Below, one piece after another: positions 1 through 11,090 of a DNA stretch of 64,000 nt. Position numbers and translations under genes: made by a program. The stretch is from positions 558,001 through 622,000 of the forward strand of contig NZ_FWXX01000001.1 in assembly GCF_900176475.1 (NCBI RefSeq). The letters run 5' to 3'. The first letter of the stretch is position 1; each line of letters starts with the position of its first letter. Origin of the DNA: Tropicibacter naphthalenivorans. GTDB lineage: Bacteria; Pseudomonadota; Alphaproteobacteria; Rhodobacterales; Rhodobacteraceae. A model generated the notes under the pieces. It saw nothing but the letters and a program-made list of their open reading frames with translations. It ran no database searches and was not told where the DNA came from.

Positions 1-62
1 CCAAGACCTCGACCGGCAAGATCCAAAAGTTCGAACTGCGGACCTTGGCCAAGAGCCTCTGA
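1..62 (+). CDS. Acyl-CoA synthetase, C-terminal end (partial)
   Basis: Only the last 19 codons lie in the window, read from base 3 to the TGA at 60-62. They encode KTSTGKIQKFELRTLAKSL. The P-K-T-x-T-G-K-I-x-K pattern (the proline codon is cut by the window edge) is the A10 core motif of the AMP-binding acyl-CoA/acetyl-CoA synthetase superfamily, whose lysine acts in adenylate formation. The short tail after the motif is typical of medium- or long-chain acyl-CoA ligases. A GC-rich hairpin follows directly. The substrate cannot be told from this fragment. Confidence 0.7.
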   Translation, partial: KTSTGKIQKFELRTLAKSL

Positions 63-68
63 CCCCTT

Positions 69-95
69 GGGGCGCGTGTCCTGCGCGCCCCTTTC
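69..95 (+). terminator. Terminator-like hairpin after acyl-CoA synthetase
   Basis: The arms GGGGCGCG (69-76) and CGCGCCCC (84-91) pair perfectly around a 7-nt loop and are followed by TTTC. It starts 7 bases after the stop codon of the partial synthetase. The T run is short, so efficiency is uncertain. Confidence 0.55.
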
Positions 96-167
96 ACGCG
101 GCGTGGACGTGCCCGCCTTGGCGTGGTAAATAGATCCGCAAAGCAGCGGCAGGGCACCCCTAACCCA

Positions 168-1187
168 ATGACAGCACTCAAGGAATTCGAGCGGCTCGAG
201 GCGACGGGCCTGTGGCGCGCCTCGCCAGAGGATCAGCGCCGCGAGGTGATCGTCTCTCTTGGGGATGCCACGCTGACCATGTCGGACATGAACAACACCG
301 CGCTGGCGCATTGGTCGCTGGGCGCGGTGATGCGCGCCAATGGCACGCAAACGCCCGCGATTTACCACCCCGACGGCGACCCCGACGAGACGCTGGAAAT
401 CGCCGCGAACGAAACCGAGATGATCGAGGGCATCGACCGCCTGCTGCGCGCGATCGACAAGAAACGCCCCAAGCCGGGCAAGCTGCGGCTGATCCTTGGG
501 TTGGGCGCGGCCTGTGCGATTGCCGCCGGGGCGATCTTTTGGCTGCCCGACGCTTTGGAGCGTTACACCGTGACCGTCGTCCCCGACGTCAAACGGGCCG
601 AGATCGGCGAGGCGCTGTTGGCGAACATCACCCGCGTCACCGGCCAGCCTTGCATGACGCCCGAGGCGGGCGGCCCTCTGGCCGCTTTGCGCACGCGCAT
701 CTTACAGGATGGCCAGCGTCTCGTGATCGTCCCCGGCGGCACCCGCATGACGGCCCATCTGCCCGGCGGCATTTACCTGATGAACCGCGCCCTCGTCGAA
801 GACTTCGAAGACCCCGACGTGCCTGCGGGCTACCTCGTGGTGGAACAGTTGCGCGCAGCGCAGGCCGACGCTCTGGCCGAGGTGGTGGATCACGCCGGGC
901 TCATGGCCAGCCTGCGCCTGCTGACCACCGGCAAGCTGCCGGACAGCGCGCTGGACAGCTATGCCGAAACGCTGATGAGTGCTCCGCAGGACATGCCCCC
1001 GGCGGACCAGACCCTGACCGCGTTTGCCCAGACCGAGCTGCGCAGCGCGCCCTATGCCTACGCCCAGGACATCACCGGCGAAACCACCCTGCCTTTGATC
1101 GAAGGCGACCCTCTGGCAGGCCGCACCAGCCGTCAGGTTCTGAGCGACGGGGACTGGGTCCGCCTGCAAGGCATCTGCGGCGGCTGA
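168..1187 (+). CDS. One-TM protein of unknown function, M48-like pattern without HEXXH
   Basis: I do not recognise a named family. The 339-residue product has an acidic soluble N-terminal part of about 105 residues, one hydrophobic segment at about residues 107-127 (LILGLGAACAIAAGAIF region), then a C-terminal domain. The stretch HLPGGIYLMNRALVEDFEDP resembles the strand-helix that precedes the zinc-binding HEXXH helix in M48 metallopeptidases, but here the next helix reads VVEQLRAAQ, so the metal site is missing. That resemblance is inference. ATG at 168 was chosen over a GTG at 123 because the extra 15 residues look non-coding; no strong ribosome-binding site decides it. Confidence 0.6.
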   Translation: MTALKEFERLEATGLWRASPEDQRREVIVSLGDATLTMSDMNNTALAHWSLGAVMRANGTQTPAIYHPDGDPDETLEIAANETEMIEGIDRLLRAIDKKRPKPGKLRLILGLGAACAIAAGAIFWLPDALERYTVTVVPDVKRAEIGEALLANITRVTGQPCMTPEAGGPLAALRTRILQDGQRLVIVPGGTRMTAHLPGGIYLMNRALVEDFEDPDVPAGYLVVEQLRAAQADALAEVVDHAGLMASLRLLTTGKLPDSALDSYAETLMSAPQDMPPADQTLTAFAQTELRSAPYAYAQDITGETTLPLIEGDPLAGRTSRQVLSDGDWVRLQGICGG

Positions 1188-1196
1188 CGCCCAACG

Positions 1197-1231
1197 GAAA
1201 ACCCCGCGCGCCGATTGGCCCACGGGGGTTC
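1197..1231 (-). terminator. Terminator of the SPOR-domain gene
   Basis: On the minus strand AACCCCCG pairs with CGGGGTTTT across a GC-rich loop. It lies about 20 bases past the stop of the SPOR gene and 10 bases past the convergent gene, so it may serve both. Confidence 0.5.
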
Positions 1232-1249
1232 GCTTAACTGTTTGAAAAC

Positions 1250-2524
1250 TCAGTTGATATAGGCCTGCACGTAGCCCGTGCCGTGGGTCGCGTTCAGCGC
1301 CGCATACAGCGCCTCGGACGACTTGTACGGCCCGACGCGCAGCAACTGGCCGCGGCCTGTCGTGCTGAGCTTGACCGGCAGGCCCGCAGCGGACAGGCGC
1401 GACACGGCAGCCTGCGCCTTGGCATCGGTGGTAAACACCCCGATCTGCACGTAGCGGCTGCTGCCCTTGGTCGACACGACGGGCGAGCGGTAGGTGCCGC
1501 TCGAGGCGACGACCGGCGCCTCATAATGCAGCGGCGCTTTGTAGTAGCTGCCCGGCTGCGCGGTGCCGACGACGATCGGGTCATGACCATGCACGTCCTT
1601 CGCCTTGGCGGACAGAACAGAGGTGCGCGGCACCGTGTGGGTCCAGACCTGCTGGCTTTGGCGATAGCCGTCCACGGTTTGCAGCGCGCGATACGGGTTC
1701 AGGCGGTCATCCTCCCACGCGGGGCGATAGCCTTCGGGGATGTAAAGCGCGGCGGTGTCGCGCTGCTCGTACACATGGCGCGGAATGATGCGCGTCTCGC
1801 CCGGCAGGTTGAGGCTGCTGTCATTCCACGACTTGTTGTAATAGACGTTTTTACCCGGCGCAGGCGCTTCGCCGCGGCGGATTTCGGTCACATGCGGCGT
1901 GGTCTGCGGACCGCAGCGCACTTGCAGCGTCTGACCATTAAAGGTGCGGGTCCGCACGCCGTTGGCGCAGTTGCCGTAGACCGGAACCGCCAGCGGCTTG
2001 ACCGATTTGGTCGCAACCTTGGGCGCGGCGGGCGCAGGCACCACCGGCACGCGGCGCACGACGCGCGGCGGCTGGGCAGCCACAGGCTTGGACGCGGGCG
2101 CGCGCACCACCGGCTTGCTGATCACGGTCGGCGCGGGCGCAGGCGACGGAGCCGCAACACGCGCGGTCGCCGTCGGACGCGGCGCCGGTTTCGGCGTGGG
2201 CTTTGGCGCAGGCGCGGTCACGGCGATCTGCGGCGCGCTGGTCGCCGGAGCGGCAGGCGCAGCGGCCACGGTGCCGAACGTCGGCTTTTGTCCGCACACT
2301 TGTTCGCGCGAACGACTCACCCGCGGCACCCAAGTGACGTTGCCATCAAACCCGGCGCGCACATAGACGCAGCCGTTATTGTCCACGAATTGAGAACCCG
2401 AATAGGACGCGGGCGGAAAATTTACCGGTATCTCGCTAATTTTGGTTTGGGCTGTTGCCGGTTGAGAAACAATTCCGAATCCGGAAACCAAAAGCGCGAA
2501 AATCGTCAACGTTTTCATAGTCAT
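1250..2524 (-). CDS. Secreted SPOR-domain protein
   Basis: The 424-residue product starts with a signal peptide (MTMKTLTIFALLVSGFGIVS, cleavage likely near ATAQ). A folded N-terminal part of about 90 residues is followed by a long Pro/Ala/Val-rich linker (about residues 95-180), a middle region with the cysteine pair of CANGVRTRTFNG...VRCG, and a C-terminal SPOR domain of about 70 residues (RYVQIGVFTTDAKAQAAVSR onward). SPOR domains bind denuded peptidoglycan at septa, so a periplasmic, wall-associated role is likely. The start at 2524 has GGGGG five bases upstream; an ORF extension to 2587 lacks a signal. It lies 80 bases downstream of upp on the same strand. Confidence 0.75.
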   Translation of the reverse strand: MTMKTLTIFALLVSGFGIVSQPATAQTKISEIPVNFPPASYSGSQFVDNNGCVYVRAGFDGNVTWVPRVSRSREQVCGQKPTFGTVAAAPAAPATSAPQIAVTAPAPKPTPKPAPRPTATARVAAPSPAPAPTVISKPVVRAPASKPVAAQPPRVVRRVPVVPAPAAPKVATKSVKPLAVPVYGNCANGVRTRTFNGQTLQVRCGPQTTPHVTEIRRGEAPAPGKNVYYNKSWNDSSLNLPGETRIIPRHVYEQRDTAALYIPEGYRPAWEDDRLNPYRALQTVDGYRQSQQVWTHTVPRTSVLSAKAKDVHGHDPIVVGTAQPGSYYKAPLHYEAPVVASSGTYRSPVVSTKGSSRYVQIGVFTTDAKAQAAVSRLSAAGLPVKLSTTGRGQLLRVGPYKSSEALYAALNATHGTGYVQAYIN

Positions 2525-2604
2525 GTCTGCCCCCACAGATGCGAGGGACAGCATGGCATGACTCACAAGGCTCTGTAAAGCCTTCAAATTTTCACATTTC
2601 GGCC

Positions 2605-3237
2605 TTATTTCGTCCCAAACATCCGGTCGCCTGCGTCGCCAAGGCCCGGCACGATGTAGCCTTGCTCGTTCAGGCGTTCGTCCAGCGACGCGGTGATGAT
2701 CGGCACATCAGGGTGCGCCTCTTTCATCCGCGCGACCCCTTCGGGAGAGGCCAAGAGGCACAGGAAGCGGATGTCGGTCGCGCCGCTTTTCTTGACCATA
2801 TCAATCGCCGCCACCGAGGAATTGCCCGTCGCCAGCATCGGGTCCACAACGATGGTCAGGCGGTCCTCCATGTTCTGGGGCAGCTTGTTGTAATACTCGA
2901 CCGGTTGCAGGGTTTCCTCGTCGCGGTAGAGCCCGATAAAGCCCACGCGCGCCGCCGGGATCAGCTCGAGTATCCCGTCCATAAGGCCGTTGCCCGCCCG
3001 CAGGATCGACACCAGCGCCATCTTTTTCCCGGCGATCACCGGCGCGTCCATCTCGCACAGCGGGGTCTGGATCGTCTTGGTGGTCATCTCCATCTCGCGC
3101 GTGACCTCATAGGCCAGCAGCAGCGAAATCTCACGCAAAAGCCTGCGGAAGGAGTTGGTCGAGGTGTCTGCCTCGCGCATCAAGGTCAGCTTATGCTGCA
3201 CAAGCGGGTGGTCGACGACGGTCAGATGCTGGGTCAT
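2605..3237 (-). CDS. upp: Uracil phosphoribosyltransferase
   Basis: The 210-residue product converts uracil and PRPP to UMP. It carries the PRPP-binding motif as [12 protein letters not shown] (about residues 128-139) and the typical C-terminal [16 protein letters not shown] ending, and it has the usual family length. Its ATG overlaps the TGA of adenosine deaminase by four bases (ATGA), so it is translationally coupled as the last gene of the nucleoside salvage operon. It recycles uracil released by pyrimidine nucleoside phosphorolysis upstream in the operon. Identification is secure. Confidence 0.97.
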   Translation of the reverse strand: MTQHLTVVDHPLVQHKLTLMREADTSTNSFRRLLREISLLLAYEVTREMEMTTKTIQTPLCEMDAPVIAGKKMALVSILRAGNGLMDGILELIPAARVGFIGLYRDEETLQPVEYYNKLPQNMEDRLTIVVDPMLATGNSSVAAIDMVKKSGATDIRFLCLLASPEGVARMKEAHPDVPIITASLDERLNEQGYIVPGLGDAGDRMFGTK

Positions 3238-4274
3238 GAGGAGGGTTCCAATTTCTTGAGGATGGCGTCGCGGGTGGTCTGGTCACAGAACGCAGCCCCC
3301 GCAGCGGTTTTGTTGATGTCAGTCAGGATGGCTTCGTCCCAGCCAAAGGTCTTGGCGAGGTTGACGTATTCGTCGCGCATGGTGGTGTGAAAGAACGGCG
3401 GATCGTCCGTGGACACGGTCACCTTGACGCCGCGCCGCCGCAACTGATCAATCGGGTGCTGGTCGAGGCTGGGAAAGACGCCAAGAAAGACGTTCGATCC
3501 GGGGCAAACCTCTAGCGTGATTTCGCGTTCGGCCAGCATGTCGACGGTGGCGAGGTCATAGATCGCGCGCACGCCGTGGCCAATGCGTTCGACCCGCAGG
3601 TCGTTCACCGCGTCGCGCACCTCTTCGGGGCCGCGCCATTCCCCGGCGTGGGTGGTCAGGCGCAGGCCCGCTTCTCGGGCCATATCAAAGGCATAGGCAA
3701 AGTCGCGCTGCTTGCCCTTGTTTTCGTCGCCGCCCATGCCAAGGCCGACGATCCAGTCCCCCGCCGTCTCGGCGGCACACAAAGCTGTGCGTTTCGCCTT
3801 ATCGGGGCCAAAGTGGCGGATCGGCGTGACGATGCCGCGCAGCACGATGCCATGGGCGCGCTCGGCGACGCTGGCGGCCTCTTGGATCGCGTGCAGGTAT
3901 TCGCGCCACGCGGCCACATCGCCGCCGCCACAGAAATCCGGCGAGAGGAACGTCTCTTGGTAAATGACGCCATTCTCGGCGCTTTGCTCCAGCACGGCGG
4001 TGCAGAGCCGCGCAAAATCCTCGGGCGTTTTGAGGACAGAGGTCGCCGCCTCGTACACCTCTAGGAAGTGCACAAAATCGCGGTAGGCGTAAGAGCCGTC
4101 CGCCTTAAAGGCCTTTGAAATGTCGATCTTTTTCTCGGCGGCCAGCCCGCGGATAAAGACCGGCGGCGCGCAGCCCTCAAAGTGGGTGTGCAGCTCGACC
4201 TTGGGCAGGTTTGCGATGCGGTGCAGCTGCTCTTCGTCCATGTCGGCGATGCGCTGGCGGGTTTCTTCGTCCAT
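3234..4274 (-). CDS. add: Adenosine deaminase
   Basis: The 346-residue product deaminates (deoxy)adenosine to (deoxy)inosine. The metal-binding HxH is seen as VELHTHFEG (about residues 26-34), followed by the HAGE motif ([10 protein letters not shown]), RIGHG and STDDPPFF, which together form the zinc site and catalytic residues of the family. HTHFEG is a small variation on the usual HxHLDG. The gene sits 9 bases after deoB and overlaps upp by 4 bases, giving the operon a purine arm next to its pyrimidine arm. Confidence 0.95.
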   Translation of the reverse strand: MDEETRQRIADMDEEQLHRIANLPKVELHTHFEGCAPPVFIRGLAAEKKIDISKAFKADGSYAYRDFVHFLEVYEAATSVLKTPEDFARLCTAVLEQSAENGVIYQETFLSPDFCGGGDVAAWREYLHAIQEAASVAERAHGIVLRGIVTPIRHFGPDKAKRTALCAAETAGDWIVGLGMGGDENKGKQRDFAYAFDMAREAGLRLTTHAGEWRGPEEVRDAVNDLRVERIGHGVRAIYDLATVDMLAEREITLEVCPGSNVFLGVFPSLDQHPIDQLRRRGVKVTVSTDDPPFFHTTMRDEYVNLAKTFGWDEAILTDINKTAAGAAFCDQTTRDAILKKLEPSS

Positions 4275-4283
4275 GGTCTGTCC

Positions 4284-5482
4284 TTAGAGAAAACTGGTGC
4301 CCGGCCCCTGCGCCGGAACGCCCAAATGGGCGGCAATGCTGGCGGCGACATCGGCAAAGGCGATATGGCCAATGCTCCCCGCTCCGGCCCCGGCGACGAT
4401 CACAGGCACACGTTCGCGGGTATGGTCGGTGCCGATCCACGTGGGATCGTTGCCGTGATCGGCGGTGATGATCAGCAGATCGCCCTCGCGCAGGCGCGGC
4501 AGCAGCTTGCCCAGCTCGGCGTCGAACCATTCCAGATGCCGCGCATAGCCAGAGACGTCGCGGCGGTGGCCATAGGCGCTGTCGAACTCGACGAAATTGG
4601 CGAAGGTCAGGCTGCCGTCTTCGGCGGTGTCGACCAGATCCGAGAGGTGGCCCATCAAGTCAGCGTCCGGCCCGCGCCGCACCTCGTCGATCCCGCTCAT
4701 CGAGAAGATATCGCCAATCTTCCCAATGGCATAGACGTGCCGCCCGGCGTCCTGCACCCAATTGGTCAGCACCGGCGCAGGCGGCAGGATCGCGTAGTCG
4801 TGGCGGTTGGCGGTGCGTTTGAAACTGCCCGGCTGCCCGACAAAAGGCCGCGCGATCACTCGCCCCACCTTCATCTCGTGCAGCATCGGCGCGAGCCGCT
4901 CACACAGATCATAGAGCCGGTCCAGCCCAAAGGTTTCCTCATGCGCCGCGATCTGAAAGACGCTGTCGATCGAGGTGTAACAGATCGGCTGGCCGGTGCG
5001 CATATGCGCGGCCCCGTGCTCTTCGATGATCGCGGTGCCAGAGGCGTGGCAATTGCCAAGGATGCCGTCCACCCCGGCAATTTCGCAGACGCGCGCGGTG
5101 ACGTCGGGCGGGAAACTGGGCACGGTTTTCGGGAAGTAATGCCAGTCCCACGGCACCGGCAGGCCCGCCAGCTCCCAATGGCCGGACGGGGTGTCTTTGC
5201 CCTTGGAAAGCTCGGTTGCCGCGCCCCAAAGGCCGCTTGGCGCAGGTGCGTTGATCTGCGCGCCTTGCGCCAAGCCCAAAGCGTTGAACAGCCCGAGGCC
5301 CGCCATATGGGGCAAAACCAACGGCCCGCTGCGCCCCTCTTCGGCCTCGCCCGCCGCGCAAGCCGCCGCGATGTTGCCCAGCGTGTTCGCGCCCACGTCC
5401 GGCACGTCGTTGTTGAAATACTGGTCCGCATCCGGCGCGCCGCCGATGCCAACCGAATCCATCACCACAAGAAACGCGCGCA

Positions 5483-5483
<1 letters not shown>
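4284..5483 (-). CDS. deoB: Phosphopentomutase
   Basis: The 399-residue product interconverts (deoxy)ribose 1-phosphate and 5-phosphate, feeding sugars from nucleoside phosphorolysis into central metabolism. The alkaline-phosphatase-superfamily metal site is visible as [14 protein letters not shown] at the start and [19 protein letters not shown] near residues 340-360; the central KDTPSGHWE motif is also typical. Length matches the family. The start codon overlaps the deoA stop by one base (TGATG), showing translational coupling. Confidence 0.97.
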
Positions 5484-6774
<1,291 letters not shown>

Positions 6775-6775
<1 letters not shown>

Positions 6776-7167
6776 CAAGTGTTGTCCATATGCTCGGCGT
6801 TAAAGGCCCCCGGCAGCAGGTCCGCCACCGTGGTCACGAATTCCGCGCCGCCCACCGTGGCCAGCGTCACCTTGACCCCGCCTTTGGCGAATTCCGCCAG
6901 CTTTTGGCGGCAGCCCCCGCAGGGCGGCACCGGGTGCGGGCTGTCGGCGATCACATAGGCTTCGGCGATCTCGGCCTCGCCGCTGGCGACCATCGCCGCG
7001 ATGGCCCCGGCCTCGGCGCAGGTGCCTTCGGGGTAGGCGACGTTTTCCACGTTGCACCCCACGTGGACGTTGCCATCGGGGGTCAGCAGCGCCGCGCCGA
7101 CCTTGAATTTCGAATAGGGGGCGTAGGCGTTTTCCCGGACATGGCGGGCGGCGTCACTCAAAGACAT
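6775..7167 (-). CDS. cdd: Cytidine deaminase
   Basis: The 130-residue product converts (deoxy)cytidine to (deoxy)uridine. The zinc site is visible as CAEAGAIA (His/Cys-Ala-Glu motif, Cys form) and PCGGCRQKL, giving a three-cysteine homotetrameric type. GGAGG sits 5 bases before the ATG. It is the first gene of the five-gene salvage operon, so the promoter should lie in 7168-7270, the gap it shares with the divergent DUF3072 gene. Confidence 0.96.
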
Positions 7168-7270
7168 GGAACCTCCGATATTTGAGCGCCCATGTTGCGA
7201 ACCCCTTTGGCTGAATGCAAGCGGAACCCCACGGCGGGCAAGGCGTTATTTGACCAAATGGAGAAAAATT

Positions 7271-7453
7271 ATGACAGATAAAATCGACCCCGCCGCCGAC
7301 CTGCCGCCCGATCCGCGCGACCCCATGACGCCCGAACAAGCCGAGCGGCTGCGCGCGCTGTCCGAACCGCTGGATGAGCCGGTCCCCGAGGATCTGACCG
7401 TGCGCGAAGCCGACCGGCGGATTGAGTGTCTCGAAGATTTCGCAACCTGTTAA
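7271..7453 (+). CDS. DUF3072 family small protein
   Basis: This 60-residue acidic protein contains DPMTPEQAERLRALSEPL followed by LTVREADRRIECLE. That layout (DPMT..QA..L..L, then LT..EA..RI..L) is the DUF3072 pattern, a short helical domain of unknown role. GGAG lies 7 bases before the ATG at 7271. An open frame extends back to 7166 but the upstream codons have no coding character. The function is unknown. Confidence 0.8.
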   Translation: MTDKIDPAADLPPDPRDPMTPEQAERLRALSEPLDEPVPEDLTVREADRRIECLEDFATC

Positions 7454-7614
7454 CGACTGCTTAACAATTGGTCCCCCACATCACAGTAGGTTTGCGCTAA
7501 ACCAGTGGAAGCCGGATTTACAAAACAGGGTTGAAGCTGTTACGCGGCTACCAGCCGTTCCCAGCCGGAACGAAAATGGTTTAACCTTGAACTACATGTG
7601 TCACAGGGGCCGCG

Positions 7615-9894
7615 ATGACCGATACCAGCAACGAAACCCTGCGCCAGGCGGCGCTGTTTTACCACGAGAACCCCAAGCCGGGTAAGCTGGAGGTCCGCGC
7701 GACGAAACCGCTGGCCAACGGCCGCGATCTGTCGCGGGCCTACTCGCCCGGCGTGGCCGAAGCTTGCCTTGAAATCAAGGCCGATCCGACAGCGGCAGCG
7801 CGCTATACCACGCGCGGAAATCTCGTTGCGGTTGTGTCCAACGGCACTGCCGTTCTGGGCCTTGGGAACATCGGCGCGCTGGCCTCCAAGCCGGTGATGG
7901 AGGGCAAGGCGGTCCTCTTCAAGAAGTTCGCCAACATCGACTGCTTCGATCTTGAGGTGGATGAACCCGACCCCGAAAAGCTGGCTGACATCGTCTGTGC
8001 GCTGGGCCCGACCTTTGGCGCGATCAACCTTGAAGACATCAAAGCGCCAGATTGTTTTATCGTTGAACGAATTTGCCGCGAGCGGATGAACATCCCGGTA
8101 TTCCACGACGATCAGCACGGCACGGCCATCGTTGTGGGGGCCGCCGCGACCAACGCTTTGCACGTCGCGGGCAAGGACTGGGCCGACATCAAGGTCGTCT
8201 CGACCGGCGGCGGCGCGGCAGGGATTGCCTGCCTGAACATGCTGCTGAAACTGGGGGTCAAACGCGAAAACGTCTGGCTGTGCGACATCCACGGGCTGGT
8301 CTACGAAGGCCGAACCGAGGATATGAACCCGCACAAGGCGGCCTTTGCCCAAGCCTCTGACCTGCGCAACTTGGATGATGTGATCGACGGCGCGGACCTG
8401 TTCCTTGGGCTGTCTGGCCCGAACGTTCTGCGCCCTGAACATGTGGCAAAAATGGCCAAGCGTCCGATCATTTTTGCGCTCGCCAACCCGACGCCGGAAA
8501 TCATGCCGGACCTCGCCCGCGCCACCTCGCCGGATGCGATCATCGCCACTGGCCGCAGCGATTTCCCCAACCAAGTCAACAACGTACTCTGCTTCCCCTT
8601 TATCTTCCGAGGGGCGCTGGATGTAGGCGCGACAGAGATCAACGACGCCATGCAGGTGGCCTGCGTCGAAGGCATCGCCGCCCTCGCCCGCGCCACCACC
8701 AGCGCCGAAGCGGCCGCCGCCTATAGCGGCGAACAGCTGACCTTTGGCGCCGATTACCTGATCCCGAAACCGTTTGATCCGCGCCTGTCCGGGGTCGTGT
8801 CCAGCGCTGTGGCCAAGGCCGCGATGGAGTCCGGCGTTGCGACCCGGCCCGTGGACGACCTCAAGGCCTACAAGGCCAAGCTGGACGCCGCCGTCTACAA
8901 GTCCGCGCTGCTCATGCGCCCGGTGTTCGAGGCCGCCGCGACCGCCTCGCGCCGGATCGTCTTTGCCGAGGGCGAAGATGAGCGCGTCTTGCGCGCCGCG
9001 CAGGCCATTCTGGAGGAAACTACCGAGACACCAATCCTGATTGGCCGCCCGGAAGTGATCGCCACCCGCTGCGAACGTTTGGGGCTAAACATTCGCCCCG
9101 AGCGGGATTTTAACATCGTGAACCCGGAAAATGACGCAAGATATCGCGACTACTGGGAAACGTACCACCAGATCATGGCTCGGCGCGGCGTCACGCCCGA
9201 CCTTGCCCGGGCGATCATGCGCACCAACACCACCGCCATTGGCGCGGTCATGGTGCATCGCGATGAGGCCGACAGCCTGATCTGCGGCACCTTTGGCGAA
9301 TATCGTTGGCATCTAAACTATATCCGCCAGGTGCTTGGGTCCAAGAAGCATCACCCGCATGGCGCGCTGTCCTTGATGATTCTCGAAGACGGGCCGCTGT
9401 TCATCGCCGACACCCATTGTCGCGTGGAACCCACCCCCGAAGAGATCGCCGAAAGCGCGATCGGGGCGGCGCGCCACGTGCAACGCTTTGGTTTGGAACC
9501 GAATATCGCGTTCTGCTCGCAGTCGCAGTTCGGCAACCAGAACGAAGGCTCGGGCCCGCGCCTGCGTGAGGCGCTGCAAATCCTTGACGCGCAGGGGCAT
9601 GATTTCTGCTACGAAGGCGAGATGAACGTCGACGCCGCGCTGGACGAAGAGTTGCGCAACCGCCTCTTCCCCGGCAATCGCATGACCGGCAGCGCGAACG
9701 TGTTGATCTTTGGGCACGCGGATGCGGCCTCTGCCACGCGTAACATCCTGAAAATGAAGGGGGACGGGCTGGAAGTCGGGCCGATCCTCATGGGTATGGG
9801 CAACCGCGCGCACATCGTGACGCCGTCCATCACCGCGCGCGGCCTGCTGAACATGGCGGCCATCGCGGGCACGCCTGTGGATCACTATAGCTGA
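7615..9894 (+). CDS. maeB: NADP-dependent malic enzyme with phosphotransacetylase-like C-terminal domain
   Basis: The 759-residue product decarboxylates malate to pyruvate. The N-terminal ~430 residues form the malic enzyme ([18 protein letters not shown], and the nucleotide-binding [12 protein letters not shown]). The C-terminal ~320 residues match the phosphate acetyl/butyryltransferase fold ([17 protein letters not shown], and [19 protein letters not shown]), which in this MaeB class is regulatory rather than catalytic. The gene stands alone with a 160-base leader. Its stop codon is only three bases from the end of a convergent gene. Confidence 0.95.
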   Translation: MTDTSNETLRQAALFYHENPKPGKLEVRATKPLANGRDLSRAYSPGVAEACLEIKADPTAAARYTTRGNLVAVVSNGTAVLGLGNIGALASKPVMEGKAVLFKKFANIDCFDLEVDEPDPEKLADIVCALGPTFGAINLEDIKAPDCFIVERICRERMNIPVFHDDQHGTAIVVGAAATNALHVAGKDWADIKVVSTGGGAAGIACLNMLLKLGVKRENVWLCDIHGLVYEGRTEDMNPHKAAFAQASDLRNLDDVIDGADLFLGLSGPNVLRPEHVAKMAKRPIIFALANPTPEIMPDLARATSPDAIIATGRSDFPNQVNNVLCFPFIFRGALDVGATEINDAMQVACVEGIAALARATTSAEAAAAYSGEQLTFGADYLIPKPFDPRLSGVVSSAVAKAAMESGVATRPVDDLKAYKAKLDAAVYKSALLMRPVFEAAATASRRIVFAEGEDERVLRAAQAILEETTETPILIGRPEVIATRCERLGLNIRPERDFNIVNPENDARYRDYWETYHQIMARRGVTPDLARAIMRTNTTAIGAVMVHRDEADSLICGTFGEYRWHLNYIRQVLGSKKHHPHGALSLMILEDGPLFIADTHCRVEPTPEEIAESAIGAARHVQRFGLEPNIAFCSQSQFGNQNEGSGPRLREALQILDAQGHDFCYEGEMNVDAALDEELRNRLFPGNRMTGSANVLIFGHADAASATRNILKMKGDGLEVGPILMGMGNRAHIVTPSITARGLLNMAAIAGTPVDHYS

Positions 9895-9897
9895 ACC

Positions 9898-10791
9898 CTA
9901 GGGGGCGAGCAGCTCTAGCCGGTCGCCCACCAACGCATACCGACGCTTGCACTTGGCCCCCGCGGCCAAGTCGCAGGCCTCGCCCACAAGCTCCATCTCG
10001 ACGATGCCGGGCATGACCATGCGCAGATCCTGCACATTGCCCTCGTAGGCTTGGCGATAGTCGCCGCCCTCAAGACCTAGCCACAGCGACGTCAGACACC
10101 CAGACGGCCCGCACACCATGTTCGACACGGCGCTGCATTCCGCGCGGGCGTGGTTGACGCGCAGGTCGATGGGATCTTGCCCATCAATATCAATGGCTTC
10201 GGCCAATCCTTCGCGCGGGCGCAGCTCCCCGCCCAGGGCATCGCACGCCTCTTTCATGTCGCCGAGGATCTCGACCAGCGGGTTTTGCGACGTGCGGCGC
10301 GCCACCTCGCGCGCCTCGAAATCGGGCTTGGTGCAGGCCGTTTCCACCGCGGTCAAAGCATCCCGCGAGCCCCGCAGGCCTAGCCGATGGATTTGCGGCG
10401 GCTGTTCGCCGTCGAACCACAGGCGCAGCTCGGCGGAGGCGCCTTCTTTCAGGCGTTTAAGCCCCTCTTCGTGCCATTTTTCCAAGGGTGCCTCGTATTC
10501 GCCGGGCATGGTTTGCTGAAACTCCAGCTCGCCCGCCAGACGCGCCCCGACAAAGATCAGCACCCGCACCGACGGCGCCACCACCATGTCGATCACATCC
10601 TCAGAGGCCATGCGCCACGTCAGCGGCGCGCCCCCTTGGCAGGACAGTTCAAAGCAGACCTTTTCCTTGCCGGTGCTGCACACCTGCGCCGCATGACGGT
10701 CGGCGACCGGATCATCAATCGTCGCCCATTGCGCCTGCGCAGCCGAAGCCCACAGCAGCACGCCGAACATCGCCAAAACGCTCCGCAGCAT
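9898..10791 (-). CDS. Secreted protein of unknown function
   Basis: I do not recognise the family. The 297-residue product has a clear signal peptide (MLRSVLAMFGVLLWASAAQAQ) and then a periplasmic domain rich in cysteine (CSTGKEKVCFELSCQGGAP; CSAVSNMVCGPSGC; CDLAAGAKCKRR), suggesting several disulfides. Two regions, about residues 30-120 and 180-297, each have a cysteine cluster and may be related modules. It is convergent with maeB with a three-base gap and stands alone on the minus strand. Its promoter shares the gap with prpE. Confidence 0.7.
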   Translation of the reverse strand: MLRSVLAMFGVLLWASAAQAQWATIDDPVADRHAAQVCSTGKEKVCFELSCQGGAPLTWRMASEDVIDMVVAPSVRVLIFVGARLAGELEFQQTMPGEYEAPLEKWHEEGLKRLKEGASAELRLWFDGEQPPQIHRLGLRGSRDALTAVETACTKPDFEAREVARRTSQNPLVEILGDMKEACDALGGELRPREGLAEAIDIDGQDPIDLRVNHARAECSAVSNMVCGPSGCLTSLWLGLEGGDYRQAYEGNVQDLRMVMPGIVEMELVGEACDLAAGAKCKRRYALVGDRLELLAP

Positions 10792-10880
10792 GAAACCCCC
10801 TTATTCGTTTCACCTGATCTCGCCAATTCCGCGCGGAATGGTCAAGCGCCCAACCGATCACAAATTCGCTTTTAACGCGA

Positions 10881-10993
10881 TTTGCAGGTGAGTCGGGCAA
10901 AAGTTTGCAAACCCTTAACTTCTTCGCAGGATACGGCATGAATTCTGAAAACTTTGCAAAAATTCGCAGGTCGGATCACGCCATTTTCGCAAA
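10881..10993. promoter_or_regulatory. Cluster of TTTGCAAA-type boxes upstream of prpE
   Basis: Two perfect TTTGCAAA palindromes lie at 10904-10911 and 10953-10960, each preceded by AAAG or AAAC. Related sequences are TTTGCAGG (10881-10888), CTTCGCAGG (10922-10930), ATTCGCAGG (10962-10970) and TTTCGCAAA (10985-10993). TTTGCAAA is known to me as the operator core for RamB/PccR-type short-chain acyl-CoA regulators, including PccR that controls propionyl-CoA assimilation in Rhodobacter sphaeroides. Placement 100-190 bases before prpE fits that role. The regulator gene is not in the window. Confidence 0.6.
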
Positions 10994-11090
10994 TAATCTG
11001 CGATAACTTGTCCTGTCATGCGCCAACAGGGTTGCCCCGTTATACGACCAAAGCCTAAGCCCATGGTTAAGGGATTAAAGGAGGAGTCGC

